Notes: generated by a model not told the origin, from the letters alone. A stretch of DNA of 64,000 nt from Roseiarcus sp963741845 (GCA_963741845.1 CAVUJV010000031.1:62001-126000); one strand, 5' to 3'. Shown: positions 9,328 through 18,540, numbered from the stretch's first letter. Numbers and translations: made by a program.

Positions 9328-10323
9328 TCACTTCTTCTGTGTGTCCTTGCTCTCCGACCCTTGCTCGGCGGGCTCGCCGGGCGCGGGAGCCGCTGAACCG
9401 GGAGCTTCCGTTCCGGTCGGCGTGCTCGGTTCAGGAGCGGGCGTCGGCGCGGTCATCACTTTCGTGAGATCGCCCTCGTATTTCGCGCTGGCAAGGGCGG
9501 CGTCCAACGTATCCTTTCCGATCTTCCTCGCGATCTCGTTGCGCAATTCGCGCCGGGCGAACGCGGTCGCCTGCTCGCCGCTGAGAGGCTTGTCATCGAC
9601 GGACATGACTTTGAAGAAGCTGGCGCTGGTCCGCGAACGGACGAAGAAGATGTCGTCGGGCTTGCGGTTATCGAGCGGCTTCAGCATTTCGGCCGGCACT
9701 GTGGCGCCGTCGAGCGCGCCTGGTCCTCGGCTGTATTTGATGCCGAGCTCGTTGAGCTTGGCGACGACCTGGTCGAGTGAGCTGAAATTCTTAACCGCAG
9801 TTGAGAGAGACTCCATATTCGGCTGCGGGACGAAAGTGATCTGTTCGATGTTGAAGATCTGCCGTTTTGCGAACTTCTCCGGATGAGCCTGGATGTAGGA
9901 GTCGACCTCGCTGTTCGAGATCGCGCTGATCTTCTGCGCCAATTCCCGCTGCACATAAGCGCCCGCCAGGACCTGCTCCCGGCCGCGTAACAGATCGAGA
10001 AGCACGGTCGGTTCGCGATCAAGCTTCGCCGCCATCGCCTGCTGGTCAAGATATTTGCGCTCAATGATGCGGCTCAGCGCCGCCTTGATGATCGCGTTGT
10101 CCTTGCGTTTGTCCGGCGGCACGTTGGCGAGGCGCAGTTCGTTGTCGAGTTCGGGCTGAGTGATATCGTCGGTCCCGACATGAGCGATCACTTGCCCGGC
10201 GGCTTTGACGACGTCCCCCGTCTCTTTCTTCTGGCCGCAACCGGCAAGCGCCAGAGCGCCGCACAAAACGAGCGCTGTTCCAGCGACGCCCCAGCCCCTG
10301 TGTGAGCCGCTCTCTACCTGCAT
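9328..10323 (-). CDS. epsD: EpsD-like peptidyl-prolyl cis-trans isomerase lipoprotein
   Basis: A 331-residue protein that begins with a lipoprotein signal peptide (TALVLCGALALAGCGQ; lipobox LAGC, Cys at about 29), so it should be lipid-anchored outside the cytoplasm. A SurA/parvulin-like N-terminal chaperone domain follows (VIAHVGTDDITQPELDNELR, KAALSRIIERKYLDQQAM), then a PPIase-like part with KFAKRQIFNIEQITF. The protein ends in a proline- and glutamate-rich tail. This is the EpsD family, found in exopolysaccharide loci that carry exosortase. The adjacent chain-length regulator and the PE(P/A)STW proteins elsewhere in the window fit. The symbol is by family, not proven orthology. Confidence 0.82.
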   Translation of the reverse strand: MQVESGSHRGWGVAGTALVLCGALALAGCGQKKETGDVVKAAGQVIAHVGTDDITQPELDNELRLANVPPDKRKDNAIIKAALSRIIERKYLDQQAMAAKLDREPTVLLDLLRGREQVLAGAYVQRELAQKISAISNSEVDSYIQAHPEKFAKRQIFNIEQITFVPQPNMESLSTAVKNFSSLDQVVAKLNELGIKYSRGPGALDGATVPAEMLKPLDNRKPDDIFFVRSRTSASFFKVMSVDDKPLSGEQATAFARRELRNEIARKIGKDTLDAALASAKYEGDLTKVMTAPTPAPEPSTPTGTEAPGSAAPAPGEPAEQGSESKDTQKK

Positions 10324-10692
10324 AAAGCCTCTTCTCCTTCGTTGGCTCCTTCGCGCCGTTTGTCGGGCGCAACGGAACCGCGGTGAACCGTCGACGTCTC
10401 CCTTGGCGCAAAAGCATATCAGGCGCGTGTCGGAACTTCAATTCGCGCTCAAGACTTCTGCCGACCATAGGCGTCGACGCGCCGCAGAACGTGACCCGAA
10501 ATGGGCTCAGACGCTATAGGGCCGTTCTGACATTTTGGCTAATGCGGTCTCTGTTTATACGAAGAAAAACTGTATGTCCAAGTGATCGTCACGGCGCGGC
10601 GTCGCAACGGGCAATCGTCGGGTTGTGACCAATTATTCGGCGCCAAGCCTCGGAATCGGGCTGCGCTTTGATCTTCTCGTTGATGAAACGCG

Positions 10693-10708
10693 TGGCACGC
10701 TCATTGCA
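10693..10708 (+). promoter_or_regulatory. Sigma-54 (RpoN) promoter for urtABCDE
   Basis: The sequence TGGCACGCTCATTGCA matches the -24/-12 consensus TGGCAC-N5-TTGCA exactly, with GG and GC dinucleotides 10 bp apart as required. Its end is 71 bp before the urtA ATG, leaving a leader of about 60 nt. Urea uptake under RpoN/NtrC nitrogen control is well known. I did not find a clear NtrC dyad (TGCACC-N5-GGTGCA) upstream, so the activator is an inference. The remainder of the 10324-10779 intergenic region shows no gene. Confidence 0.82.
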
Positions 10709-10779
10709 AATCCCAGCGAGGCTCCTGGGGGCCAGCGGTCAAAATCCTTCCCTGGAAGGCACTCGACGAGGACACGTTC

Positions 10780-12075
10780 ATGTCGCTGATAAAAAGGATA
10801 CTCTCTCGCGCTGCGGGAGCGGTGGTCGGAGGGGCGCTCGCGCTGGGCCTGACCGCCGCCAAGGCGGAAGATACGATCAAGATCGGCATCCTCCATTCAT
10901 TGTCTGGCACGATGGCGATCAGCGAGACGACGTTGAAGGACGTCATGCTGATGCTGATCGACGAGCAGAACAAGAAGGGCGGCGTCCTCGGCAAGAAGCT
11001 TGAGGCGGTGGTCGTCGACCCGGCTTCAAACTGGCCGCTGTTCGCGGAAAAGGCGCGCGAGCTCATCGAGAAGGACAAGGTCGCCGCCGTGTTCGGCTGC
11101 TGGACCTCGGTCTCGCGCAAGTCGGTGCTGCCGGTGTTCAAGGAGTTGAACAACATCCTCTTCTATCCGGTGCAGTACGAGGGCGAGGAATCCGAGCGCA
11201 ACGTGTTCTACACCGGGGCCGCCCCGAACCAGCAGGCGATCCCGGCTGTCGACTATCTGATGAGCGCCGACGGCGGCTCGGTGAAGCGCTGGGTGCTCGA
11301 GGGCACCGACTACGTCTATCCGCGCACGACCAACAAGATCCTCGAAGCGTATCTGAAGCTCAAGGGCGTCAAGCCCGAGGACATCATGATCAACTACACG
11401 CCGTTCGGCTTCTCCGACTGGCAGACCGAAGTGTCGAAGATCAAGGCCTTCGGCTCGGCCGGCAAGAAGACGGCGGTCGTCTCGACCATCAACGGCGACG
11501 CCAACGTTCCCTTCTACAAGGAGCTCGGCAACCAGGGGATCAAGGCCACGGACATTCCGGTCGTCGCTTTCTCGGTCGGCGAGGAGGAACTCGCGGGCCT
11601 CGACACGAAGCCGCTCGTCGGTCACCTCGCGGCCTGGAACTACTTCGAGTCGATCGACACGCCGGCCAACAAGGAATTCATCAAGAAGTGGCATGAGTTC
11701 ACCAAGAAGCCGAACCGCACCACCAACGACCCGATGGAAGCCCACTACATTGGCTTCAACATGTGGGTGAAGGCGGTCGAGAAGGCGCAGAGCTTCGACC
11801 CGGACAAGGTCATCCCCGCCATGATCGGCGTCGCGGCGCCGAACCTGACCGGCGGCCTCTCGACCATGATGCCGAACCACCACATCACGAAGCCCGTCTA
11901 CATCGGCGAGATCCAGCCGGACGGTCAGTTCAACGTGGTCTGGCAGACGCCCGGCACGATCGTCGCCCAGGAATGGTCGCCCTATCTCGAAGGCTCAAAG
12001 GACCTCATCGCGGACTGGCGTTCGCCGATGTCCTGCGGCAACTACAATGTGGTGAAAGGAAAGTGCGGCGGCTGA
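10780..12075 (+). CDS. urtA: Urea ABC transporter, substrate-binding protein
   Basis: A 431-residue periplasmic protein with a Sec signal peptide (AVVGGALALGLTAAKAEDT, cleavage after AKA). The mature start, DTIKIGILHSLSGTMAISE, is the diagnostic opening of UrtA/FmdD-type urea or short-chain amide receptors. The downstream parts VFGCWTSVSRKSVLPVFKE, VQYEGEESE and EGTDYVYPRT are also typical of UrtA. It captures urea for the UrtBC permease. It is the first gene of the urt operon, behind a sigma-54 promoter and separated from urtB by 164 bp containing a stem-loop. Confidence 0.96.
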   Translation: MSLIKRILSRAAGAVVGGALALGLTAAKAEDTIKIGILHSLSGTMAISETTLKDVMLMLIDEQNKKGGVLGKKLEAVVVDPASNWPLFAEKARELIEKDKVAAVFGCWTSVSRKSVLPVFKELNNILFYPVQYEGEESERNVFYTGAAPNQQAIPAVDYLMSADGGSVKRWVLEGTDYVYPRTTNKILEAYLKLKGVKPEDIMINYTPFGFSDWQTEVSKIKAFGSAGKKTAVVSTINGDANVPFYKELGNQGIKATDIPVVAFSVGEEELAGLDTKPLVGHLAAWNYFESIDTPANKEFIKKWHEFTKKPNRTTNDPMEAHYIGFNMWVKAVEKAQSFDPDKVIPAMIGVAAPNLTGGLSTMMPNHHITKPVYIGEIQPDGQFNVVWQTPGTIVAQEWSPYLEGSKDLIADWRSPMSCGNYNVVKGKCGG

Positions 12076-12102
12076 TCTCGTAGACAGACGAACCCATGCG
12101 GC

Positions 12103-12124
12103 CCTTCTTCCTTCGGGGAGAAGG
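12103..12124 (+). promoter_or_regulatory. Stem-loop with TTCG tetraloop between urtA and urtB
   Basis: CCTTCTTCC (12103-12111), TTCG, GGGAGAAGG (12116-12124) forms a 9-bp stem with one G-T-type mismatch, closed by the very stable C(UUCG)G loop. No T-run follows, so it is unlikely to be a full terminator. A hairpin at this place often protects the upstream mRNA and so raises the level of the binding protein relative to the permease. That role is inferred. Confidence 0.5.
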
Positions 12125-12239
12125 AGCCGCCGGGGCGCCGCAACGGATCGACGATCCTTTTGCTCCCGATGTCTCTCCGCAAAGCGCGAAGAGACGGGAG
12201 CCCTGAGCTGACAGCCCTTTCCGGCCGAGTGCCCCTTTC

Positions 12240-13925
12240 ATGCAGACGATCGTAGACGCGCGCTTTGCATCCCTCCCGGCGGCTCCGCGCCGCTCGCGGA
12301 CGGGCCAAGCCTCGCCGCTTTTGTTCCGCCACGCATATCGCGTCGCGCTCGCGCTGCTCGCGCTCATGGCCGGTCTCATCCTTTCGTTCGCGGTGCGCGC
12401 CGCTTCGCTCGACGACACGCTCGCGCTCTTTCTTGAGAACAAGTACCCGCAGATGGAAAAGGCGGTCGCGCAGCTCGCCGCCGACGCGCCGCCGCAAGCC
12501 TCGGCCATCCTCGACGCGCTCGACAACAATCGGCTGTTCGTCGATCCGGCGTCGCATGCCGTCCTCTACAAGACCACGGACGGAAAACTGCTCGACGCGA
12601 AATCCGCGCAGCCTTTTGCCGGAAGCGAGGACGATCTCAAGAAGGTGCGCATCAACAATGCGATCCGCGCTGCGATCGATGCGGCGCTGGGCGCGCTTAC
12701 GCTCTCCAACCCCGATCCCGAGAAGCGACTGGCGGCCGCGGGCGACGTCTTCAAGACCCACGACCCGAAAGCGCTGCCTGCGATCGAAGCGCAACTCACG
12801 AAAGAGAAGGATCCGCGCGTCCTCGCGGCGCTTCAGCTCGCGCGCGCCGCCGTCATCGTGACGACGGACAGCCCATCGACCAGCGACAAGATCGCGGCGA
12901 TCGAGATCCTGAAGGCCCGCGGCGATCAGGACGCGCTGAGCCTCATCGACCAGGCGGCCCAGAAGACGACCGATCCCCAGGTCAAGGCGGAGGCCAATTC
13001 GGCCCTGTCGTCGATCCGGACGACGCTCGCGCTCTGGAGCGTCGTCCAGAACCTCTGGTATGGCCTTTCCGCTTCGTCGGTGCTGCTGCTCGCGGCGATC
13101 GGTCTCGCCATTACGTTCGGCGTGATGGGCGTCATCAACATGGCGCATGGCGAGATGGTGATGCTCGGCGCCTATACGACCTATGTCGTCCAGCTCGTGC
13201 TTCCGCCCTGGCTGCAGAACTGGTCGCTCGCCTTTGCCATTCCGATGGCTTTCGTGGTCGCGGCGATCGTCGGCATCGCGATCGAGCGCCTGATCATTCG
13301 CTATCTGTACACCCGCCCCCTCGAAACGCTGCTGGCGACCTGGGGCGTCTCGCTCATTCTTCAGCAGGCGGTGCGCAGCATCTTTGGTCCGAACAATCGT
13401 CAGGTCACCAATCCGCCCTTCATGTCGGGCGCTCTCCATCTCGGAGGGCTGGAGATCACGACGAACCGGCTCTGGATCATCGTGCTCGCCATCCTCGTTT
13501 TCGTCGGCCTTCAGCTCGTATTGCGCGCCACGCCCTTCGGGCTTCGGATGCGCGCGGTCACGCAGAACCGCCGCATGGCCGCGGCGATGGGGATTTCGAC
13601 CGCCCGCATCGACATGCTGGCTTTCGGGCTCGGCTCGGGCGTCGCGGGCATCGCCGGCGTTGCGCTGTCGCAGATCGACAATGTCTCGCCCAATCTCGGC
13701 CAGGGCTACATCATCGACAGTTTCATGGTCGTGGTGTTCGGCGGCGTCGGCAATCTCTGGGGCACCGCGCTCGGCGCGCTGATGATCGGCGCCGCCAACA
13801 AGATCCTGGAGCCGCTCATCGGCGCCGTGCAGGGCCAGATCGTGCTGCTCGTCATCATCATTCTCTTCATCCAGAAACGGCCGCGCGGCATGTTCGCGCT
13901 CAAGGGCCGGGCGGTGGAAGCATGA
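12240..13925 (+). CDS. urtB: Urea ABC transporter, permease UrtB
   Basis: A 561-residue protein. It has an N-terminal signal-like helix (about 35-58), a periplasmic helical region of about 200 residues with repeat-like segments (TLALFLENKYPQMEKAVAQL, EIQLTKEKDPRVLAAL-type), and a LivH-type permease domain from about residue 270 with 8-9 TM helices (GLAITFGVMGVINMAHGEMVM is the hallmark). The extra N-terminal domain is normal for UrtB and separates it from LivH. The start at ATG 12240 has a weak ribosome site; ATG 12366 is an alternative. Its stop overlaps the urtC start (ATGA). Confidence 0.95.
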   Translation: MQTIVDARFASLPAAPRRSRTGQASPLLFRHAYRVALALLALMAGLILSFAVRAASLDDTLALFLENKYPQMEKAVAQLAADAPPQASAILDALDNNRLFVDPASHAVLYKTTDGKLLDAKSAQPFAGSEDDLKKVRINNAIRAAIDAALGALTLSNPDPEKRLAAAGDVFKTHDPKALPAIEAQLTKEKDPRVLAALQLARAAVIVTTDSPSTSDKIAAIEILKARGDQDALSLIDQAAQKTTDPQVKAEANSALSSIRTTLALWSVVQNLWYGLSASSVLLLAAIGLAITFGVMGVINMAHGEMVMLGAYTTYVVQLVLPPWLQNWSLAFAIPMAFVVAAIVGIAIERLIIRYLYTRPLETLLATWGVSLILQQAVRSIFGPNNRQVTNPPFMSGALHLGGLEITTNRLWIIVLAILVFVGLQLVLRATPFGLRMRAVTQNRRMAAAMGISTARIDMLAFGLGSGVAGIAGVALSQIDNVSPNLGQGYIIDSFMVVVFGGVGNLWGTALGALMIGAANKILEPLIGAVQGQIVLLVIIILFIQKRPRGMFALKGRAVEA

Positions 13926-15049
13926 GCCCGCAACTCGACCGCATCGGCTTCCTCTTCGTCGTCCTCCTTGCGGCCGCGGCGGTCGTCGTGCCGGTCCTGT
14001 CGCTTGCGACGCCGCCAAGCTCGCCTTTCAACATCCCGCCCTATCTGGTGCAGCTTTTCGGCAAATATCTCTGCTATGCGATCCTCGCGGTCGCGCTCGA
14101 TCTCGTCTGGGGCTATTGCGGGATCCTGTCGCTCGGCCACGGCGCCTTCTTCGCGCTCGGCGGCTATGCGATGGGCATGTATCTGATGCGCCAGATCGGC
14201 GCGCGCGGCGTCTACGCCAATCCGATCCTGCCTGACTTCATGGTCTTCCTGAACTGGAAGGCGCTGCCGGTGAGTTGGTGGGGCTTCAACTGGTTCCCCT
14301 ACGCCATGCTGATGGTCCTGCTCGTTCCCGGGCTTCTCGCGCTCGCTTTCGGCTGGTTCGCCTTCCGCTCGCGCGTCACCGGCGTCTATCTGTCGATCAT
14401 CACGCAGGCGATGACATTCGCGCTCTTCAAGGAGTTCTTCCGCAACGATTTCGGCTTCGGCGGCAACAATGGCCTGACCGACTTCAAGGACCTGCTCGGC
14501 TTCTCGCTGCAATCGCCGGCCACGAGGGCCGCGCTTTTCTCGGCAAGCGCCATCGGCCTGATCATCGCCTATTGGGTTGCGCGCTCGATCATCGGCTCCA
14601 AATACGGCAAGGCGCTGATGGCGGTGCGCGACGCCGAAAGCCGGATGCGCTTCCTGGGCTATCGGGTCGAGAACTACAAGCTCTTCGCCTTCGTCGTGTC
14701 CGCCGTGATGGCGGGCGTGGCCGGGGCGCTCTATGTGCCGCAGGTCGGCATCATCAACCCGGGCGAATTCGCGCCCGCCAATTCGATCGAGGCGGCCATC
14801 TGGGTCGCGGTCGGCGGGCGGGGGACGCTGGTCGGCGCGGCCATCGGCGCCATCGCCGTCAATTTCGCCAAGACCTACTTTACCGGCGCCTTTCCCGAAT
14901 ACTGGCTTTACGGGCTTGGCGGCCTGTTCGTCCTCGTCACGCTCTTCCTGCCGAGGGGCCTGCTTGGGCTTGTGCTCCGTCCGCCGCGCGAACCGGCGCC
15001 GAAGACGCAGACGCCGGCGGTGGCCATCGAGGAAGGGGCCGATCCATGA
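13922..15049 (+). CDS. urtC: Urea ABC transporter, permease UrtC
   Basis: A 375-residue LivM-type permease. It has about 9 TM helices, the motif WGYCGILSLGHGAFFALGGY and the cytoplasmic coupling segment VRDAESRMRFLGY. An inserted stretch (VFLNWKALPVSWWGFNWFPY) in the first third is typical of UrtC. With UrtB it forms the membrane channel for urea. It overlaps urtB by 4 bp at its start and urtD by 4 bp at its end (both ATGA), implying coupled translation. Confidence 0.95.
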   Translation: MSPQLDRIGFLFVVLLAAAAVVVPVLSLATPPSSPFNIPPYLVQLFGKYLCYAILAVALDLVWGYCGILSLGHGAFFALGGYAMGMYLMRQIGARGVYANPILPDFMVFLNWKALPVSWWGFNWFPYAMLMVLLVPGLLALAFGWFAFRSRVTGVYLSIITQAMTFALFKEFFRNDFGFGGNNGLTDFKDLLGFSLQSPATRAALFSASAIGLIIAYWVARSIIGSKYGKALMAVRDAESRMRFLGYRVENYKLFAFVVSAVMAGVAGALYVPQVGIINPGEFAPANSIEAAIWVAVGGRGTLVGAAIGAIAVNFAKTYFTGAFPEYWLYGLGGLFVLVTLFLPRGLLGLVLRPPREPAPKTQTPAVAIEEGADP

Positions 15050-15816
15050 CCCTCGCGGACTCCAGCAACCCGACGCTGACCTCGTCGCTGCTCTATCTCG
15101 ACGGCGTCAGCGTCTCGTTCGACGGATACAAGGCGCTGCGCGGCCTCTCGCTCGTTCTTGCGCCCGGAGAGATGCGCGCGATCATCGGCCCGAACGGCGC
15201 CGGCAAGACCACCATGATGGACGTCATCACCGGCAAGACTCGCCCCGACGAGGGCGACGCGATGTTCGGCGGCAAATACGATCTCACCAAGCTCGACGAA
15301 GCCGAGATCGCGACGCTCGGGATTGGACGCAAGTTCCAGAAGCCGACGGTTTTCGAGAACCATACGGTCGAGGACAATCTGCTGCTCGCGACGAAGGCGC
15401 CGCGCGGGGTCTATGCGACGCTTTTTGCGCGCGAGGACGCGGGCGTGCGCGCGACCATTGACCGCATCCTCGTCACGACCCGTCTCAAGGATCATCGCGA
15501 GCGCGTCGCGGGCTCGCTGTCGCATGGGCAGAAACAGTGGCTCGAGATCGGCATGCTGCTCGCCCAGGACCCGAAGCTTCTTCTGGTCGACGAGCCGGTC
15601 GCGGGCATGACCGACGCCGAGACCACCGCGACCGCGGAGCTTTTGCGCGATATCGCGCGCGACCATTCGGTCGTCGTGGTCGAGCACGACATGACCTTCG
15701 TTCGTGAGCTCGGCGTGAAGGTGACCTGCCTGCACGAGGGCTCGGTGCTGGCGGAAGGCACGCTCGATCAGGTGAGCGCCGATCCGCGCGTCGTCGAAGT
15801 CTATCTGGGACGATGA
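15046..15816 (+). CDS. urtD: Urea ABC transporter, ATP-binding protein UrtD
   Basis: A 256-residue ATPase of the LivG type. Walker A is GPNGAGKTTMMDVITGKTRP, the Q-loop region is GIGRKFQKPTVFENHTVEDN, the signature is GSLSHGQKQWLEIGM, Walker B is LLLVDEPVAGMTDAE, and the switch His is in VVVEHDMTFVRE. The SLSHGQKQ signature in place of SGGQ is characteristic of UrtD. Its first four bases overlap the end of urtC. Confidence 0.95.
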   Translation: MTLADSSNPTLTSSLLYLDGVSVSFDGYKALRGLSLVLAPGEMRAIIGPNGAGKTTMMDVITGKTRPDEGDAMFGGKYDLTKLDEAEIATLGIGRKFQKPTVFENHTVEDNLLLATKAPRGVYATLFAREDAGVRATIDRILVTTRLKDHRERVAGSLSHGQKQWLEIGMLLAQDPKLLLVDEPVAGMTDAETTATAELLRDIARDHSVVVVEHDMTFVRELGVKVTCLHEGSVLAEGTLDQVSADPRVVEVYLGR

Positions 15817-15820
15817 GGGC

Positions 15821-16516
15821 ATGCTGACCGTCGACCGCATCGACCTTTTCTATGGCGCCGCGCAGGCGCTCCGCTCCGTCTCGATCAAGGCTCAGACCGG
15901 GCGCATTCTCACGGTCCTCGGCCGCAACGGCGTCGGCAAGTCCTCCCTGCTTCGCGCCATCGTCGGCCAGCACATGGTCGCCTCCGGCTCGATCCGCTGG
16001 AACAACGAGGACATGACCCGGACGCCGTCTCACCTGCGCGCGAAGGCGGGCATCGGCTATGTGCCGCAGGGCCGCGAGATTTTTCCGCTGCTTACCGTGC
16101 GCGAGAATCTCATGACGGGATTTGCGACGCGGCCGCGCAACGACCGCAGGATCGACGACGAGATCTTTTCGCTCTTTCCCGTGCTCAGCGACATGCTCGG
16201 CCGGCGCGGCGGCGACCTCTCCGGCGGCCAGCAGCAGCAGCTCGCCATCGCCCGCGCGCTGGTGACGAAGCCGAAGCTTCTGGTGCTCGACGAACCGACC
16301 GAGGGGATCCAGCCCTCGATCATCAAGGATATCGGCCGCGCGCTCATCCATCTGCGCAAGAGGGGCGACATGGCGATCCTCGTTGTCGAGCAATATTTCG
16401 AATGGGCGCGCGACATCGCCGACGACTACGCGGTGATGGATCGCGGCGCGATCGTCCTTGCCGGCACGCGCGCGGAGATGAACGAAGAGGAAGTGCGCGG
16501 CCGGATGACTGTCTGA
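15821..16516 (+). CDS. urtE: Urea ABC transporter, ATP-binding protein UrtE
   Basis: A 231-residue ATPase of the LivF type. Walker A is GRNGVGKSSLLRAIVGQ, then GIGYVPQGREIFPLLTVREN, the signature LSGGQQQQLAIARAL, Walker B LLVLDEPTEGIQPSI, and the switch His replaced by VVEQYFEWA, as usual for UrtE. It starts 4 bp after urtD and ends the operon. No urease or urea amidolyase gene follows in the window, so urea use must be encoded elsewhere. Confidence 0.95.
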   Translation: MLTVDRIDLFYGAAQALRSVSIKAQTGRILTVLGRNGVGKSSLLRAIVGQHMVASGSIRWNNEDMTRTPSHLRAKAGIGYVPQGREIFPLLTVRENLMTGFATRPRNDRRIDDEIFSLFPVLSDMLGRRGGDLSGGQQQQLAIARALVTKPKLLVLDEPTEGIQPSIIKDIGRALIHLRKRGDMAILVVEQYFEWARDIADDYAVMDRGAIVLAGTRAEMNEEEVRGRMTV

Positions 16517-16869
16517 CGCTCGGCGGCATGGCGTGGCCGCTCGCAGACGTCGCGGATCGTTCTCTCCGGCTTCGTCCCGGAGACCAAAGGAATAGCAACG
16601 TCTGGCGGTGGGCTTCCGACCAAATGGCGCCTACCGCGTCGGCTGTCGGTCGAGGGCGAGACGGATTGAACTCGACAAGCTCGGCCATGACCCTGTTCCT
16701 GACAGTGCGGAACTCGCGACAAATTAATTCCGAAAAACGGAATTTTGTGCTAAGAAAAAATCCGAGGCTGGCAGGGCTGACGGCGCGGGATGGCGATGAA
16801 AAAATGTGAAGAATATTCGCATCTTCGGGACGCGACGCGCGGAGCAAAATCGGCGGCTTTTTGCGCTCA

Positions 16870-17045
16870 AAGCGGCGAGCCGGAAGCAAATGTCAGCGCA
16901 ACCCCTTGAAAAACCTCAAAACGCGGAAGGAAATGGCTCGAATTTCGGCTGTTTTTCGCGCGCAATTGCCTGCAGAACGCGCGAAAATGGCCCGAAAACG
17001 ACGCCATTCGACGTCAGGCTGCGCAAATTCGCGTCATTTTTGATG
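16870..17045. repeat. Dispersed repeat, copy A (core 16876-16945)
   Basis: The 535-bp gap after urtE holds no convincing gene. Its right part shares a core of roughly 70 bp with 43020-43095: GCCGGAAG(C/G)AAATGTCAGC, GCAA(C/G)CCCTTGAAAA, then CGCGGAAGGAAATGGC and a TTTCGGC end. Inside each copy the piece CGGAAG(G/C)AAATG occurs twice. Both copies lie directly after the 3' end of a minus-strand gene (this one 7 bp from the ABC ATPase stop). Function unknown; a family of intergenic mRNA-end elements is a reasonable guess. Confidence 0.6.
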
Positions 17046-17051
17046 TGCGGC

Positions 17052-17828
17052 TCAGCCCCGCTCCTTCGAAATGAACTGCCGGAACCGCTCGGACCTGGCG
17101 CCGGAGAAAAGCTCTTCCGGCGGGCCCTCGGCCTCGACGAGACCCTTGTGCAGGAACATCACGTGGCTCGAGACGTCGCGCGCGAAGTTCATCTCATGCG
17201 TGACCACCAGCATGGTGCGCCCCTCCTCGGCGAGCGAGCGCATGACGCGCAGAACCTCGCCGACGAGTTCGGGATCGAGGGCCGAGGTCGGCTCGTCGAA
17301 CAGCATCACCTTCGGGCGCATGGCCAGCGCCCGGGCGATGGCCGCGCGCTGCTGCTGGCCGCCGGAGAGATGGGCGGGATAATAGTTCCAGCGGTCGGCG
17401 ATGCCGACCTTCGCGAGCAGGGCCTTCGCCTCTTCGACGCATTCCTTGCGCGGCCGCTTCTGCACGTGGATGGGCGCCTCGATGAGGTTTTCGAGCACCG
17501 TGAGATGGGACCAGAGATTGAAGCTCTGGAACACCATGCCGAGTTCCGAGCGGATGCGGTCGACCTGCCGGCGGTCGGCGGGCTCGGCCGTTCCGTCGCG
17601 CCGCTGGCGCATTTTGATCGTCTCGCCCGCAACGGTGACGACGCCGGAATCGGGCGTCTCCAGGAGATTGATGCAGCGCAGGAACGTGCTCTTGCCCGAA
17701 CCCGACGAGCCAAGGATCGAGATCACGTCTCCGTCGTTCGCGGTCAGCGATATGCCGCGCAGGACTTCGAGCTGGCCGAAGCGCTTGCACATGTTCTCGA
17801 CGGTGAGCGCGGGCGTTTCGGCGGGCAT
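17052..17828 (-). CDS. Polar amino acid ABC transporter, ATP-binding protein (HisP/GlnQ type)
   Basis: A 258-residue ATPase. Walker A is GSSGSGKSTFLRCINLLETP, the Q-loop segment is GMVFQSFNLWSHLTVLEN, the signature is LSGGQQQRAAIARALAM, Walker B is VMLFDEPTSALDPELVGEV, and the switch is VVTHEMNFARDVS. The FNLWSHLTVLEN wording and the slightly long loop with MRQRRDGTAEP resemble HisP/OccP of the basic amino acid (Arg/Lys/His/octopine) branch. ATG 17828 has AAGGGA upstream. It is the last gene of a four-gene minus-strand operon running binding protein, HisQ-like, HisM-like, ATPase. Confidence 0.92.
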   Translation of the reverse strand: MPAETPALTVENMCKRFGQLEVLRGISLTANDGDVISILGSSGSGKSTFLRCINLLETPDSGVVTVAGETIKMRQRRDGTAEPADRRQVDRIRSELGMVFQSFNLWSHLTVLENLIEAPIHVQKRPRKECVEEAKALLAKVGIADRWNYYPAHLSGGQQQRAAIARALAMRPKVMLFDEPTSALDPELVGEVLRVMRSLAEEGRTMLVVTHEMNFARDVSSHVMFLHKGLVEAEGPPEELFSGARSERFRQFISKERG

Positions 17829-17842
17829 GGAGGCCTTTCCCT

Positions 17843-18535
17843 TCACCTCGGCCGCGCGCGCAGATGCGGCGAGACATAATGTTCGAGCGCGAGGAACCCG
17901 GCGCCGATGATGTAATTGACGACGAAATAGATCGCGCCCGCAAGGATCAGCGGCAGGTAGGTGACGAGCGTGTCGTTGCGGATCTTGAGCGCGACGCTCA
18001 TGACGTCCCAGAGCGTGATGAGCGAGACCAGCGCAGTGGCCTTCACCATCGAGATCATTTCGGTCGAATAGGCCGGCAGGGCGTGGCGCATCGCGATCGG
18101 GAAGATGATCCGGCGGAACATGACGAGACCCGACATTCCGCAGGCGCGCGCGGCCTCGACCTGCCCCGCGGGAACGGCGAGCAGCGCCCCGCGGAAGATC
18201 TCCGACTGATAGCCCGCGGTGCAGAGGCCGAGAGACAGGACCGCGCAGTTGAAGGACTCGCGCAGGAATGGCCAGAAGAGGCTCGCGCGCACCGCGGGCA
18301 GCGACGCAAGCCCGTAGTAGACGATGAAGAGCTGAATGAGCAGCGGCGTGCCGCGAAAGATCACGACATAGGCGCGCGCGATCCATTCGAGCGGCTTGAC
18401 GCCGCTCACCCGCATCCACGTCACTCCGGCCGCGACAAGGCCGCCGAGCACGACGGAGAAGAACCAGACGGAGAGCGTCAGCGGCAGGGCCGCGAGAAGA
18501 CGGAGGAATGTTTTCGAGATGAAGTCGAGGTCCAT
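17843..18535 (-). CDS. Polar amino acid ABC transporter permease (HisM-like)
   Basis: A 230-residue inner-membrane protein with about five TM helices. The start is followed by the LTLSVWFFSVVLGGLVAAGV helix, then YVVIFRGTPLLIQLFIVYYG, the hallmark of the polar amino acid permease family, and the EAA-type coupling loop EAARACGMSGLVMFRRIIFP. In the HisQM arrangement it pairs with the upstream permease. It lies 14 bp upstream of the ATPase gene and 5 bp downstream of the HisQ-like gene, so the operon is tight. Confidence 0.9.
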   Translation of the reverse strand: MDLDFISKTFLRLLAALPLTLSVWFFSVVLGGLVAAGVTWMRVSGVKPLEWIARAYVVIFRGTPLLIQLFIVYYGLASLPAVRASLFWPFLRESFNCAVLSLGLCTAGYQSEIFRGALLAVPAGQVEAARACGMSGLVMFRRIIFPIAMRHALPAYSTEMISMVKATALVSLITLWDVMSVALKIRNDTLVTYLPLILAGAIYFVVNYIIGAGFLALEHYVSPHLRARPR

Positions 18536-18540
18536 GGCCG

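Noticed and set aside
10450..10690. NtrC binding sites upstream of the sigma-54 promoter
   Set aside because: No TGCACC-N5-GGTGCA dyad was found; only isolated half-site-like GC pieces.
11026..11883. A minus-strand frame opposite urtA
   Set aside because: Antisense shadow of a certain gene, no motif.
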